Shown here piece after piece: positions 51,443 to 61,441 of a stretch of 64,000 nt of DNA (its first letter is position 1; each line of letters opens with the position of its first letter). The stretch is taken from the NCBI RefSeq assembly GCF_008831125.1, contig NZ_WBKA01000001.1:186001-250000 (forward strand). Reading direction: 5' to 3'. The translations under genes and the position numbers were made by a program. This stretch comes from Pseudoclavibacter caeni (GTDB lineage: Bacteria; Actinomycetota; Actinomycetes; Actinomycetales; Microbacteriaceae). Below the pieces are notes generated by a model, which was not told the origin of the DNA, searched no databases, and saw only the letters and a program-made list of their open reading frames with translations.

Positions 51443-52857
51443 GCCGCCGCGAGCGCGGCCTGCGGCTGGCCGACCGGAATCTGCGCGCCATCGAGCTGGG
51501 CCTGATCCTGCTGGGCGCCCTCGTCTCGGCGACCGGGCTGGCCGCCGTGCAGCTGGGCGTCGCCGGCGCGCTCTCCGCGGGGCCGTTCCTCATCGGCACG
51601 CTGTTCTGGATCGCGGTGCTCGTGCTGCACGTGGTGCTGCGCGCCCGGGCGTCGAAGGCCGATCCGATCATCGTGCCGGTGGCCGCGACGCTCAACAGCA
51701 TCGGGCTGATCGCGATCCACCGCATCGATCTGAGCTCGGAGACCACCGGGGTCGGCACGCCCGCCCTCAGGCAGGCGCTCTGGGCGATCCTCTCAGTGCT
51801 CGCCGCGGCCGCGGTCGTGTGGTTCCTGCGCAACCACCGCGTGCTGCAGCGGTACACGTACGTGTTCATGGCCGCCAGCGTCGTGCTGCTCGTGCTGCCG
51901 ATGATCCCGGGGATCGGCACCGCGCTGGGCACGAACGCCTCGCTGTGGGTGCGGCTCGGTCCGATCACGTTCCAGCCGAGCGAGTACGCGAAGATCACCA
52001 TGGCGATCTTCTTCGCAGGCTATCTCGTCGCCCGCGGCGACACGATCAGCGCGGCCGGGCGGCGGTTCCTCGGCATGACGTTCCCGCGGCCGAAGGACTT
52101 CGGCCCGATCGTCGTGGTGTGGGCGATGGCCATGGCCGTGCTCGTGGTGCAGAAGGATCTCGGCACGTCGCTGCTGTACTTCGGCCTGTTCCTCGTGATG
52201 CTGTACGTCTCCACGGGGCTCGCCAGCTGGGTGGCCATCGGCCTGGTCATGTTCGCCGCGGGCGGCGCGGCCGCGTACGCGATGATCCCGCTCGTGCAGG
52301 GCCGCATCCACGCCTGGCTCGACCCGTTCGACGACGACGTGTACAACGCGAACGGCGGCAGCTACCAGCTCGTGCAGGGCCTGTTCGGCCAGGCGCACGG
52401 CGGCCTGTTCGGCACCGGATGGGGGCGCGGCTACCCGCAGCTGACCCCGCTGTCGCGCTCCGACTACATCTTCACGAGCATCGGCGAGGAGATCGGCCTG
52501 GTCGGGGTGTTCGCGATCCTGTGCCTGTACCTGCTGCTCATCAGCCGCGGTCTGCGCATCGGCTACACTGCGAGCGACGAGTTCGGCCGGCTGCTGGCCA
52601 CGGGGCTGTCGTTCGTGCTCGCTCTGCAGGTGTTCATCGTCGTCGGCGGGGTGACCCGGGTGATCCCGCTGACCGGCCTGCCCACGCCGTTCCTCGCCGC
52701 CGGCGGGTCGAGTCTGCTGGCGAACTGGGTGATCATGGCGCTGCTGCTGCGGATCACCGACTCGATCCGCGCGCAGGCCGACCGCTTCGGCGCGCTCGGC
52801 GGGCCGTCGCCCGCGCCCGCAGCCCGGGCCACGGATCGAGAGGGGGCACGCGCATGA
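51439..52857 (+). CDS. rodA: SEDS-family peptidoglycan glycosyltransferase (RodA/FtsW)
   Basis: 472 residues with about ten to twelve membrane segments. Family motifs are visible: LGTNASLWVRLGPITFQPSEYAKI, KDLGTSLLYFGLF, and SDYIFTSIGEEIGLVGV, then VTRVIPLTGLPTPFLAAGGSSLLANW. SEDS proteins polymerise glycan strands from lipid II and work with a class B penicillin-binding protein, here the next, overlapping gene. Position in the pstP-pbpA operon supports RodA rather than FtsW. Confidence 0.94.
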
Positions 52858-54308
52858 CGGCACGACTGCGGCGGGTGACGATCGTCGTGTTCCTGCTCTT
52901 CCTCGCCCTGTTCTGCTCGACGAGCCTGATCCAGGTGCTGTTCGGCGAGCGGATCAACGGCGACGCCCGCAACTCCCGGGCCATCCTCGACGGGTACCAG
53001 ATCCAGCGCGGCAGCATCGTCGCCGGCGGGCAGGTCATCGCCCGCTCCGACCCGGTCGACAACGCCTACCGGTACACGCGTGTCTACCCGGGCGGCGAGA
53101 TGTACTCCGCGGTGACCGGCTACTACTCGCACGTGCTCGCCCCGACGGGCATCGAGGCCAGCGAGAACCTCACGCTGACCGGCACGTCCCGGGGGCAGAC
53201 GTTCGACCAGCTCGTCGACCGCATCAACGGCGTCACCCCGAGCGGGTCGGACGTGACCCTCACCATCGACCCCGAGGTGCAGCAGGCGGCGTGGGACGCC
53301 CTCGGCGACCGCATCGGCGCGGCCGTGGCCATCGAGCCGAAGACGGGGCGCATCCTCGCCATGGTCTCGAAGCCGTCATATGACGCGACCGCACTGGCCG
53401 GCAACGACACCGACAGCGCGACCCAGGCATGGAACGCCCTCTCCGCCGACGCCGATGAGCCCCTCGTCAACCGCGCGACCGCCGGCGACACGTACCCACC
53501 CGGCTCGACGTTCAAGCTCGTGGTGGCCGCGGCCGCCCTCGAGAACGGGTACTCGCCGGAGAGCCGCTTCGCGAACCCGAGCGCCCTGACGCTGACCGGC
53601 ACGAACACCCAGATCCACAATGTGACCATGGGCTCCTGCGGGGGCGGAGGCTCCACGACGACGCTGAAGACGGCGCTCCAGTACTCGTGCAACATCCCCT
53701 TCGCCGAGCTCGGCGCGGAGCTGGGGGAGGACAAGATCGGCGCGGTCGCCAGCGCGCTCGGCTTCGACCAGGATCTCGAGATCCCGCTGGACGTCACCCA
53801 GAGCCATTACCCGACGGGCATGAGCACCGCCCAGCTGCAGCTGGCGAGCTTCGGGCAGTACGACGTGCGGGTGACCCCGCTGCAAGTCGCGTCGATCTCG
53901 GCGACGATCGCCAACGGCGGCACGAGGCTGCAGCCCGGGCTGGTCGACTCGGTGCGCGATCGGGGTCTCACCACGACGCAGTCGTTCCAGACGACGACGC
54001 TCGGCCAGGCGTTCTCGACGCAGACCGCCCAGACCCTCACCGAGATGATGGTGAACGATGTGTCCTCGGGCGAGATCTCAGGTGCAAGAATAGACGGGGT
54101 GGATGTCGCGGGGAAGACGGGCACCGCCGAGACGACGAAGGAGTCCCAGTACGACCTGTGGTTCACCGGCTTCGCGCCGGCTGACGACCCGCAGGTCGCG
54201 GTCGCCGTCGTGGTGGAGAACGGCGGGACCTACAACAACTCGGAGGGCTCGAACAAGGTCGCGGCTCCCATGGCCCGGAAGATCATGAAGGCGGTGTTGG
54301 ACAGATGA
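52854..54308 (+). CDS. pbpA: Class B penicillin-binding protein (PbpA)
   Basis: 484 residues. One N-terminal membrane helix (about 7-28), a dimerisation region, then the transpeptidase domain: SxxK is STFK in YPPGSTFKL, SxN is SCN in QYSCNIPF, and KTG is in VAGKTGTAE. It cross-links peptidoglycan outside the membrane together with the SEDS protein encoded just before it. Starts and stops overlap both neighbours (ATGA), so rodA, pbpA and pknA are translationally coupled. Confidence 0.95.
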   Translation: MTARLRRVTIVVFLLFLALFCSTSLIQVLFGERINGDARNSRAILDGYQIQRGSIVAGGQVIARSDPVDNAYRYTRVYPGGEMYSAVTGYYSHVLAPTGIEASENLTLTGTSRGQTFDQLVDRINGVTPSGSDVTLTIDPEVQQAAWDALGDRIGAAVAIEPKTGRILAMVSKPSYDATALAGNDTDSATQAWNALSADADEPLVNRATAGDTYPPGSTFKLVVAAAALENGYSPESRFANPSALTLTGTNTQIHNVTMGSCGGGGSTTTLKTALQYSCNIPFAELGAELGEDKIGAVASALGFDQDLEIPLDVTQSHYPTGMSTAQLQLASFGQYDVRVTPLQVASISATIANGGTRLQPGLVDSVRDRGLTTTQSFQTTTLGQAFSTQTAQTLTEMMVNDVSSGEISGARIDGVDVAGKTGTAETTKESQYDLWFTGFAPADDPQVAVAVVVENGGTYNNSEGSNKVAAPMARKIMKAVLDR

Positions 54309-55822
54309 GACCCACGGAAGGCCTCACGTATGGCGGCCGGTATCAGCTGGTGAGCCGTATCGCGGTCGGCGGGATGGGCGAGGTGTGGAAGGCCTATGAC
54401 GACGTCATCGGCCGTGACGTCGCCATCAAGATCCTCAAAGACGAGTACATGGGCGATCCCGGGTTCCTCGAGCGGTTCCGCGCCGAGGCGCGGCATGCGG
54501 CCCTCGTCAACCACGAGGGCATCGCGAGCGTGTACGACTACGGCGAGGAGAAGGGCAGCGCCTACCTCGTCATGGAGCTCGTGCCAGGCGAGCCGCTGTC
54601 GAACCTCCTCGAGCAGCAGCGCGTGCTGCCGGTCGACGAGGTGCTCGACATCGTCGCGCAGACGGCCCATGCACTGGCCGCGGCGCACAAGGTCGGCCTC
54701 GTCCACCGCGACGTGAAGCCCGGCAACCTGCTCATCACCCCCGACCACCGGGTGAAGATCACCGACTTCGGCATCGCGCGTCTGGCCGACCAGGTGCCGC
54801 TGACCGCGACCGGCCAGGTCATGGGCACCGTGCAGTACCTCTCTCCCGAGCAGGCGAGCGGGCATCCGGCGTCGCCGGCCACCGACATCTACTCGCTCGG
54901 CATCGTCGCCTACGAGTGCCTGGCCGGGCGACGGCCGTTCACCGGCGAGAGCCAGGTCGCCATCGCGATGGCCCAGATCAACGAGACCCCGCCGCCGCTG
55001 CCCTCCACGGTGCCGCCTGCGGTCGACCGGCTCGTGATGAGCTGCATCGCCAAGAACCCGGCGGACCGCCCCCAGTCGGCCACGCATCTGGCCCGGGCCG
55101 CCGAGGCGCTGCGCCGCGGCGACATCGCCGCGGCCGCCCGTGACGTGCCGCAGATCGCCCCGGCGGGGCAGATCCCGGACGCCGCGGAGACCCCGACCGC
55201 GCTCATCGGCACCCAGCCTGACGCCACGCAGCCGGCCACTGCGATCATCGGCACGCAGAACGGCCAGCCGCTGCTGTCGAGCACGTCGACCGGGACCCCG
55301 GCCAAGGAGGCGGGAAAAAGCGCCGCGTCCAAGAAGAAGAAACGCAGCCGATGGACGTGGCCGCTGGTCTCGCTGATCCTGCTGCTCGTGCTCGTCGCCG
55401 GCGGCAGCATCTGGGCCCTCATGAGCAGCGGCGGCAACGCGAGCCAGAGCCCCTCGCCCTCGCCGTCCTTCGAGGAGGAGACGGCCGAGCCCTCCCCGAC
55501 CGCGACGACGCACTCGCCGACGCCCACGCGCACGCAGACGGCCACGCCGACGCCCACGCAGAAGACCGTGACGATCTCGTCCGGCGAGTACGTCGGCCAG
55601 GACTACCAGGCCGTGCGCTCCCAGCTGAACGCCGAGGGTCTGTCGGTCAACCCCGCCACCCAGGCCACGACCGACAGCTCGCTGGACGGCAAGGTCATCT
55701 CGCATGACTCAGGCACCTTCCAGCCCGGGCAGTCGGTGCAGGTGACCTATTACGAGTACACGACACCGACACCGACACCGACGAAGACGACGACTCCGCC
55801 GGCGACCTCCCCGCACGCCTGA
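54305..55822 (+). CDS. pknA: PknA-type Ser/Thr protein kinase with a C-terminal PASTA domain
   Basis: 505 residues. Kinase motifs: [28 protein letters not shown] and SPEQASG. After the kinase domain a linker repeats T-A-[LI]-I-G-T-Q twice, then comes a basic stretch and one membrane helix (about 356-377). The extracellular part has a Ser/Thr/Pro linker, one PASTA domain (about 417-480) and a threonine-proline tail. Classic mycobacterial PknA has no PASTA domain, so this kinase may itself sense cell-wall fragments. It is coupled to pbpA by ATGA. Confidence 0.93.
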   Translation: MRPTEGLTYGGRYQLVSRIAVGGMGEVWKAYDDVIGRDVAIKILKDEYMGDPGFLERFRAEARHAALVNHEGIASVYDYGEEKGSAYLVMELVPGEPLSNLLEQQRVLPVDEVLDIVAQTAHALAAAHKVGLVHRDVKPGNLLITPDHRVKITDFGIARLADQVPLTATGQVMGTVQYLSPEQASGHPASPATDIYSLGIVAYECLAGRRPFTGESQVAIAMAQINETPPPLPSTVPPAVDRLVMSCIAKNPADRPQSATHLARAAEALRRGDIAAAARDVPQIAPAGQIPDAAETPTALIGTQPDATQPATAIIGTQNGQPLLSSTSTGTPAKEAGKSAASKKKKRSRWTWPLVSLILLLVLVAGGSIWALMSSGGNASQSPSPSPSFEEETAEPSPTATTHSPTPTRTQTATPTPTQKTVTISSGEYVGQDYQAVRSQLNAEGLSVNPATQATTDSSLDGKVISHDSGTFQPGQSVQVTYYEYTTPTPTPTKTTTPPATSPHA

Positions 55823-55825
55823 CCG

Positions 55826-55855
55826 GATCCTGTCCCGGCGCCTCGGCACAGGATC
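55826..55855 (+). terminator. Possible terminator after pknA
   Basis: An 8-bp stem (GATCCTGT/ACAGGATC) with a 14-base loop lies directly after the pknA stop. A new promoter then precedes pknB. Confidence 0.4.
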
Positions 55856-56027
55856 GGGTTCGCTGGCCCGTCCCCGGATCAGCGGGCCCGATCCGTCATC
55901 CCACCGCCCCATCATCCAGCCATGAGGTCAGTCCACGCCCGTCCGGCCCCATGCCTCCAGGGTCCTTGGCCACGCCCTCGCGCAGGGCATTCCGCGTCCA
56001 TTCAGGTGTTCCGGCCCGCTTTGCCGG

Positions 56028-56033
56028 TAGAAT
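56028..56033 (+). promoter_or_regulatory. -10 box for pknB
   Basis: TAGAAT on the plus strand gives a leader of about 22 bases with an AGGTGGGG ribosome site before the pknB ATG. pknB is therefore not strictly tied to the upstream operon. Confidence 0.6.
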
Positions 56034-56061
56034 CGCCTGAGGACTATCACAGGTGGGGTGT

Positions 56062-57849
56062 ATGAGCGAACAGCCGCTGCTGAGCGGACGCTATCGCGTC
56101 GGCCGGCTCATCGGGCACGGGGGCATGGGCGACGTGTATCTGGGCACGGATACCCGACTGGGCCGCACCGTGGCGATCAAGCTGCTGCGCCCCCAGCTCG
56201 CCGACGACCCGGTGTTCCAGAAGCGCTTCCACAACGAGACCACCGCTGCGGCGCGGATGATCAGCCCGTACATCGTGCGCACCTACGATGCCGGTCAGGA
56301 TCTCATCGCGGGCGGCCCGAACGCCCGCCCGCAGGAGGTCCCCTTCCTCGTCATGGAGTACGTGGAGGGTGAGAGCCTCAAGGAGCGTCTGGCCCGGGGG
56401 CCCATCCCGCGCGCCGACGCGCTGCGGATCACCGATCAGATCCTGCGGGCCCTCGAGTACTCGCACCGTGCGGGCATCATCCACCGAGACATCAAGCCGG
56501 GCAACATCATGATCACCCCGACGGGCGACGCGAAGGTCATGGACTTCGGCGTGGCGCGGGCGATCAGCGAGAGCGAGGGCACCGTCGCCCAGACCGGCTC
56601 AGTGGTCGGCACGGCGCTGTACTTCGCCCCCGAGCAGGCTCGCGGCGAGCGGGTGGACGGTCGCTCCGACCTGTACAGCGTGGGCGTGATCCTCTATGAG
56701 ATGCTCGTCGGTCGGGTGCCGTTCAAGGGCGACAGCCCCGCCTCGATCGCCTACCAGCATGTCAATGCGACCCCGCCGACGCCGAGCAGCCTGAACGACG
56801 ACCTCCACGCCGACGACGACCGGGTGATCCTCTCCGCGCTGGCGAAGGATCCCGCGCGACGGTATCAGACCGCCGAGGACTTTCGCGCCGACGTCGACCG
56901 GCTCGCCCGGGGTCTGCCGTCGCAGGGCCCCACCTTCGACGCCGCGAGCACCGTCATCCTCGACGACTCGCCCATCGACGACGCGCTCGACCTGGACCCG
57001 GACGACGACGACCCGTCCTCCCGGCTCATCAACCGCGAGCTGCACCGTGGCGGTGTGGGCACGATCTGGGGCATCGTCATCGGCATCGGGGTGCTCGGCC
57101 TCATCGCGGTGCTGTGGCTGGCCCTGCTGCAGCCGCGGTTCTCCGGCCCCTCCGCCGCCCAAGTCGCGGTGCCGAACCTCTCCGGCGCAACGTACGAGAC
57201 CGCCGAGCAGCAGCTGCAGGATCGCGGTCTGAACGCCACGAAGGTCGAGGAGGCCAACAGCGACGTCACCCCGGGCCGGGTCATCGAGACCGACCCGCCG
57301 GCCGGCGAGCTCGCCGACGTCGGGTCCACCGTGACGGTCAGGATCTCCAGCGGCGCCCCGACGGTGAACGTGCCGGACGTGTCCGGGCTCACCGAGGATG
57401 ACGCCCGGCAGAAGATCGAGGACGCGGGCCTCACCGTGGGCGGCACGACCCGGCAGATCAACGGCGATGTCGCCCTCGACCACGTGATCTCGAGCGACCC
57501 GGTCGCCCAGAGCGAGGTGCGCACCGGCACGTCGATCTCGCTGGTCATCTCGAATGGCCGTGTCGTCGTGCCCGACGATCTCGTGGGCAAGCCGATCAAC
57601 GACGCCATCGAAGAGCTGCGGCAGGCCGGTCTCTCGTCCCGGGCGCAGGCCGTGCCGCGTTGCCAGGCGTCCGGCGGCTACACCGTGCAGTACACGAAAC
57701 CGACCCCCGGCACGGAGTTCGCGGCGAACGACAACACCAAGATCATCCTGTACTACTACATGGCCGACGCGTCCAAGTGCGCCAGGCCGACGCCGACGCC
57801 GACGCCGTCCTCCGCACCGGCCTCGGAGGCCCCGTCGACCGGGCAGTGA
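56062..57849 (+). CDS. pknB: PknB-type Ser/Thr protein kinase with three PASTA domains
   Basis: 595 residues. The kinase domain has GHGGMGDVYLG, VAIKLL, HRDIKPGN, DFGVAR and APEQARG. A juxtamembrane segment rich in Asp contains STVILDDS; the membrane helix is at about 333-355. Outside lie three PASTA units (about 370-435, 436-505 and 506-570), which bind muropeptides in this family, and a Thr-Pro tail. Mycobacterial PknB has four units. It controls cell-wall synthesis and division with PstP as the opposing phosphatase. Confidence 0.95.
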   Translation: MSEQPLLSGRYRVGRLIGHGGMGDVYLGTDTRLGRTVAIKLLRPQLADDPVFQKRFHNETTAAARMISPYIVRTYDAGQDLIAGGPNARPQEVPFLVMEYVEGESLKERLARGPIPRADALRITDQILRALEYSHRAGIIHRDIKPGNIMITPTGDAKVMDFGVARAISESEGTVAQTGSVVGTALYFAPEQARGERVDGRSDLYSVGVILYEMLVGRVPFKGDSPASIAYQHVNATPPTPSSLNDDLHADDDRVILSALAKDPARRYQTAEDFRADVDRLARGLPSQGPTFDAASTVILDDSPIDDALDLDPDDDDPSSRLINRELHRGGVGTIWGIVIGIGVLGLIAVLWLALLQPRFSGPSAAQVAVPNLSGATYETAEQQLQDRGLNATKVEEANSDVTPGRVIETDPPAGELADVGSTVTVRISSGAPTVNVPDVSGLTEDDARQKIEDAGLTVGGTTRQINGDVALDHVISSDPVAQSEVRTGTSISLVISNGRVVVPDDLVGKPINDAIEELRQAGLSSRAQAVPRCQASGGYTVQYTKPTPGTEFAANDNTKIILYYYMADASKCARPTPTPTPSSAPASEAPSTGQ

Positions 57850-57968
57850 CGCGCACCGGCGACCGACGACACGGCTGACCGATCAGGGATCAGGAGGTGC
57901 CCACGCCGTCCACGGGCAGGTGGCGTGCGGTGGCTGGATGAGGATGACCGCCGCACGCCCGCCCGAGG

Positions 57969-58616
57969 TCAGGCGTCGCGGGCGGCGATCATCGGGCTCA
58001 GCCGCGCGGCGCGCTCCGCAGCGCCCCGCTGGCCGGTGCGCTCGAGCCAGTTGCCCAGCTGCCGGTGGCCGTGCTCGGTGAGCACCGACTCGGGATGGTA
58101 CTGCACGCCCCACAGCGGCAGCTCGCGGTGCTGCAGGGCCATGATCACGCCGTCGTCGGTGCGGGCGGTGACCTCGAGCTCGTCGGGCACCGTGCCGTCC
58201 ATGACCGCGAGCGAGTGGTATCTGGTGGCTCGAAAGCGCTCCGGCACCCCGGCGAACAGCGGCACGTCCGGCTCGTGGACGATGGTGCTCAGGCGGCCGT
58301 GCATGAGCCGCTCGGCGCGGTCCACACGGCCGCCGAAGACCTCCGCGAGCGCCTGGTGGCCCAGACACACGCCGAGCATGGGCAGCTCGCGCTCGGCGGC
58401 ACGCCGGATCGCCTGCTGGCTGATCCCGGCGTCGCAGGGCGCGCCCGGGCCGGGGGAGACGAGCAGGCCGTCCACGGCGGCGATCGCTCGGTCGAGCCCG
58501 GCGGCATCGAGGGCGTCGTTGCGCACGACGGTCGTGTGCGCGCCCAGCTGGCGCAGGTACCCGACGATCGTGTAGACGAAGCTGTCGTAGTTGTCGATGA
58601 CCAGGATCTCGCTCAT
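57969..58616 (-). CDS. Glutamine amidotransferase, TrpG/PabA type
   Basis: 215 residues of a class I amidotransferase. The start LVIDNYDSFVYTIVGYL, oxyanion SPGPGAP, nucleophile Cys in GVCLGHQAL and catalytic HPES are all present. It supplies ammonia from glutamine to anthranilate or aminodeoxychorismate synthase. No partner synthase is nearby, so tryptophan or folate cannot be chosen. This gene commonly lies beside pknB in actinobacteria. Its start overlaps the stop of the small membrane gene upstream (TGATG). Confidence 0.92.
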   Translation of the reverse strand: MSEILVIDNYDSFVYTIVGYLRQLGAHTTVVRNDALDAAGLDRAIAAVDGLLVSPGPGAPCDAGISQQAIRRAAERELPMLGVCLGHQALAEVFGGRVDRAERLMHGRLSTIVHEPDVPLFAGVPERFRATRYHSLAVMDGTVPDELEVTARTDDGVIMALQHRELPLWGVQYHPESVLTEHGHRQLGNWLERTGQRGAAERAARLSPMIAARDA

Positions 58617-58771
58617 CAGCCGACCGTCACCTCCCCGGTGTCGACGAGGGTGTTGACCCAGGGGAACACCACCCAGTTGAGCAGCGCGAGCACCCCGGTG
58701 AGCAGGGCGAGCGCCTCGAGCGTCTTCACGGGCCAGGGGCCGGGGAGGATGCGCCAGATCAGTGCGTACAT
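58616..58771 (-). CDS. 51-residue conserved-type membrane protein between sortase and amidotransferase
   Basis: The frame from the ATG at 58771 reads MYALIWRILPGPWPVKTLEA, then a hydrophobic segment (about 20-38), and ends EVTVG. AGAGG precedes the start, ten bases after the sortase stop, and the stop overlaps the amidotransferase ATG. Proteins with the same W-R-x-LPGP-x-P-x-K opening and x-V-T-V-G ending occur at this position in other actinobacteria. Function unknown. Confidence 0.8.
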   Translation of the reverse strand: MYALIWRILPGPWPVKTLEALALLTGVLALLNWVVFPWVNTLVDTGEVTVG

Positions 58772-58780
58772 GTGTGTCCT

Positions 58781-59584
58781 CTACTGCAGATAGTCGAGCA
58801 CCGCGGGTCGTCCCGCGGCGCGCGGGGTGAAGCGGTCGAGCACGGCGTACGAGATGAGCCGCTCGCCGTTGGTGAAGGGGTAGGGGTTGCAGGTGGTGAG
58901 GGTCAGCAGCCGGGCGTCCGGGGCGGTCGTCTGCCGGGGGACGGGGTCGAGCACGTCGACCGCGCTGTCCATGACGTACTCGCTGTTGCGGTAGCGATAG
59001 TCATACCAGCCGTCCGCGGTCTCGACCACGATGTGGTCGCCCACGGTCAGGCTGTCGACATAGCGCAGGCTCGCGCCGTAGCCGCCTCTGTGACCGGCCA
59101 CGGCGAAGTTGCCCACCTGCCCCTGCAGCTGCGTGGTCGGGTACCAGCCGAGCCCCATCTTGTCGAGCACCTCTTTCTTCTCGACGCCGCGCGCGATCGG
59201 GCGCTGCCAGGTGTCGCCGAGGCGCTGGACGTACATGACGCCGAACTGGTCGTGTCCCTGTGGCGTGACGGAGGGGTCGTCGGGCTCCGCGGTGCTCTCG
59301 GTGCTCCCGTCGCCGGTCTGGTCCGCCCACTGCTGGGCGAGCTCTCCGGCCGCCTGCTCCTGCTGTCGGTCGACGCTCGCGTCATTGACCCAGAGCTTCC
59401 AGCCGATGAACAGCAGCACGAGCACGCCGGCGGTGAGCATGAGCTCGCCGATCACCCCCACGACCACACGCCACGGGGCGATGCGCCCGGCGTCCGGCCG
59501 ACCCCCGCGCGGACGCCTGGCGGGCTCCGCCTCGCGCGCGCGCAGCTCGCGACGGGTGGGCACGCGGCGCTCGTCACCGTTCAC
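58781..59584 (-). CDS. Sortase, class E-like
   Basis: 267 residues. A basic N-terminus and one membrane helix (about 40-63) are followed by an extracellular sortase domain: catalytic His in VAGHRGGYG, Cys in LLTLTTCNPYPF and Arg in NGERLISYAV. Sortases join surface proteins to the cell wall. No LPXTG or LAXTG substrate is encoded in this window. The GTG start at 59584 follows GGAGGAGG. It lies divergent from crgA. Confidence 0.92.
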   Translation of the reverse strand: MNGDERRVPTRRELRAREAEPARRPRGGRPDAGRIAPWRVVVGVIGELMLTAGVLVLLFIGWKLWVNDASVDRQQEQAAGELAQQWADQTGDGSTESTAEPDDPSVTPQGHDQFGVMYVQRLGDTWQRPIARGVEKKEVLDKMGLGWYPTTQLQGQVGNFAVAGHRGGYGASLRYVDSLTVGDHIVVETADGWYDYRYRNSEYVMDSAVDVLDPVPRQTTAPDARLLTLTTCNPYPFTNGERLISYAVLDRFTPRAAGRPAVLDYLQ

Positions 59585-59620
59585 GTGGATCGGTCCTCCT
59601 CCGGCCCACAACGTGTGGGG

Positions 59621-59626
59621 TACACT
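59621..59626 (+). promoter_or_regulatory. -10 box for crgA
   Basis: TACACT ends eight bases before the GTG at 59635, consistent with a leaderless transcript. Confidence 0.55.
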
Positions 59627-59634
59627 GAGTGTCC

Positions 59635-59895
59635 GTGACCAAGAACGCGAAGCAGAACTCCGACGGTCGGGCCGACTCCGTCGCGCCCCACGGCCATCAG
59701 ACCCCGAAGCCGAACGCGCTCTGGTTCAAGATCGTGATGTTCGGGCTGATGATCATCGGCCTGCTCTGGATCATCGTCTTCTATATTAGCTTCGACAAGC
59801 ACTGGCCGATCCCCTCGATCGGTAACTGGAACATCCTGGTCGGCTTCGGCATCCTCATGGCCGGCTTCCTGATGACCACCCGCTGGCGCTCCTGA
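59635..59895 (+). CDS. crgA: Cell-division regulator CrgA
   Basis: 86 residues. A hydrophilic N-terminus precedes two membrane segments (about 32-54 and 64-82) separated by the conserved PIPSIGNWN loop. CrgA is an actinobacterial septum protein that interacts with FtsZ, FtsI and FtsQ. The GTG at 59635 was chosen by its distance from the -10 box; a GTG two codons earlier is possible. Its position near pknB, the sortase and the rhomboid is typical. Confidence 0.93.
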   Translation: MTKNAKQNSDGRADSVAPHGHQTPKPNALWFKIVMFGLMIIGLLWIIVFYISFDKHWPIPSIGNWNILVGFGILMAGFLMTTRWRS

Positions 59896-60097
59896 GTCAG
59901 ACCAGCGCCCTCTGAGGCACCGAGCCGATGCACGAGCGCGTCCACGCACAACGGCTTTCCCACACATCCGGGCGAGCGCCGCAGCCCACGTCGCCAGGCC
60001 GGGCACGGCCACCCCAGGGCTGCCACGGCCTGCATACGGCCGCCAAGCCACCCCGCACCGCAGGAAGGCCCGGGCCCCGGTCGAACGCCGCGGCGTC

Positions 60098-60829
60098 TCA
60101 GCCGAACGCCCGCACCCAGACCACCTGCGGAGTGATCCAGAACAATACGGCCATCACCGCCCCGAGCAGCACGAAGTAGCCGATCATCGCGCGACGATCC
60201 CTCGATCTCCGCGTCTCGGCGAGGATGAGCCCCACCAGCGCGCCCGTCACCAGGCCGCCCAGGTGCGTCTGCCAGGAGACCCCGCCGGCGAACAGTCCGT
60301 AGATGAAGTTGATGGCCACGAGCACGAGCAGCTGGGTGGTCTGCCCGCCCATGCTCCGCTGGATGATCAGCAGCGCGGCCATCATCGCGAACAGCGCGCC
60401 CGAGGCGCCCACGACCGCGTAGCCGGGCGCCAGGATGTACGCACCCAGCGCGCCGCCGACGAGACCGAACAGATACAGGGTGAGGAAGCGTCCCCGGCCG
60501 ATCATCGGCTCGAGCATCACCCCGAAGATCCACAGGGTGTACATGTTCAGCAGCAGGTGCCAGGGGATCAGGCTCGCGGTCGAGTGGACGAACCCGTAGG
60601 TGAGGATGCGCCAGGGCTCGAACGGCACGAGCCCGGAGAACGCTGCGGCCGGCCCGGACAGGAACACTCCGCCGATCGCGACGCTGTCGAGCTCCATCAG
60701 CGCGGTGAAGCCGGGCCACGCCAGCTGCAGCAGGTAGGCGGCCACGCAGAGGATGATCAGCGTGTAGCTGACGACGGGTGCGCCGGGGCGCGCGAACGCC
60801 CGGCGCACCCGCTGTGCGAGTGCGGCCAC
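60098..60829 (-). CDS. Rhomboid family intramembrane serine protease
   Basis: 243 residues with six or seven membrane segments. The loop-1 motif WHLLLNMYTLWIFG, the catalytic Ser in VGASGALFAMMAAL and the catalytic His in THLGGLVTGALVG are present. It cleaves membrane proteins within the bilayer; substrates are unknown. The GTG start is one base after the cyclophilin stop, so the two are co-transcribed. Confidence 0.93.
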   Translation of the reverse strand: MAALAQRVRRAFARPGAPVVSYTLIILCVAAYLLQLAWPGFTALMELDSVAIGGVFLSGPAAAFSGLVPFEPWRILTYGFVHSTASLIPWHLLLNMYTLWIFGVMLEPMIGRGRFLTLYLFGLVGGALGAYILAPGYAVVGASGALFAMMAALLIIQRSMGGQTTQLLVLVAINFIYGLFAGGVSWQTHLGGLVTGALVGLILAETRRSRDRRAMIGYFVLLGAVMAVLFWITPQVVWVRAFG

Positions 60830-60830
60830 G

Positions 60831-61370
60831 TCAGGCCTTCGCGACGTCGATGCCGGTGATGACCACGTCGTCCACGGGACGGTCGGCGCCCTGGGTCGGC
60901 ACGGCGGCGATCTCGTCGACGACCTTGCGCGAGGCGTCATCGGCGACCTCGCCGAAGATCGTGTGGTGGCCGTTCAGCCACGGCGTGGCGTCGACTGTGA
61001 TGAAGAATTGCGAGCCGTTGGTGCCGTGCCCCATGCGCCTGCCGGCGTTCGCCATGGCGAGCAGGTAGGGGCGGTCGAACTGCAGCTCGGGGTGGATCTC
61101 GTCGTCGAAGACGTAGCCGGGACCGCCGGTGCCGGTGCCGATCGGGTCGCCACCCTGGATCATGAAACCGGGGATGACCCGGTGGAACACCACGTTCTCG
61201 TACAGCGGCGTGCTCTTCTGCTCGCCGGTGGCCGGATCCTTCCACTCCCGCTCGCCCGTGGCGAGGCCGACGAAGTTCTCGACGGTCTTCGGCGCGTGGA
61301 ACCCGAAGAGGTTCACGACGATGTCGCCGTGGTTCGTGTGGATGGTCGCGGTATGGGTCTGCTGAGTCAT
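60831..61370 (-). CDS. ppiA: Cyclophilin-type peptidyl-prolyl isomerase
   Basis: 179 residues covering one cyclophilin domain: TVENFVGLATG, YENVVFHRVIPGFMIQGGDP, MANAGRRMGHGTNGSQFFIT and WLNGHHTIFGEV. The active-site Arg is in FHRVIPGFMIQGGD. No signal peptide, so it is cytoplasmic. The ATG at 61370 begins with MTQQTHTATIHTNHGDIVV, the usual family start. Confidence 0.95.
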   Translation of the reverse strand: MTQQTHTATIHTNHGDIVVNLFGFHAPKTVENFVGLATGEREWKDPATGEQKSTPLYENVVFHRVIPGFMIQGGDPIGTGTGGPGYVFDDEIHPELQFDRPYLLAMANAGRRMGHGTNGSQFFITVDATPWLNGHHTIFGEVADDASRKVVDEIAAVPTQGADRPVDDVVITGIDVAKA

Positions 61371-61441
61371 GCCCCGATTCTCCCACACTCGTGCTCGGCG
61401 CCGACGAGCGGATGGCACAATGAGAGCGAGGAGGTCACACC

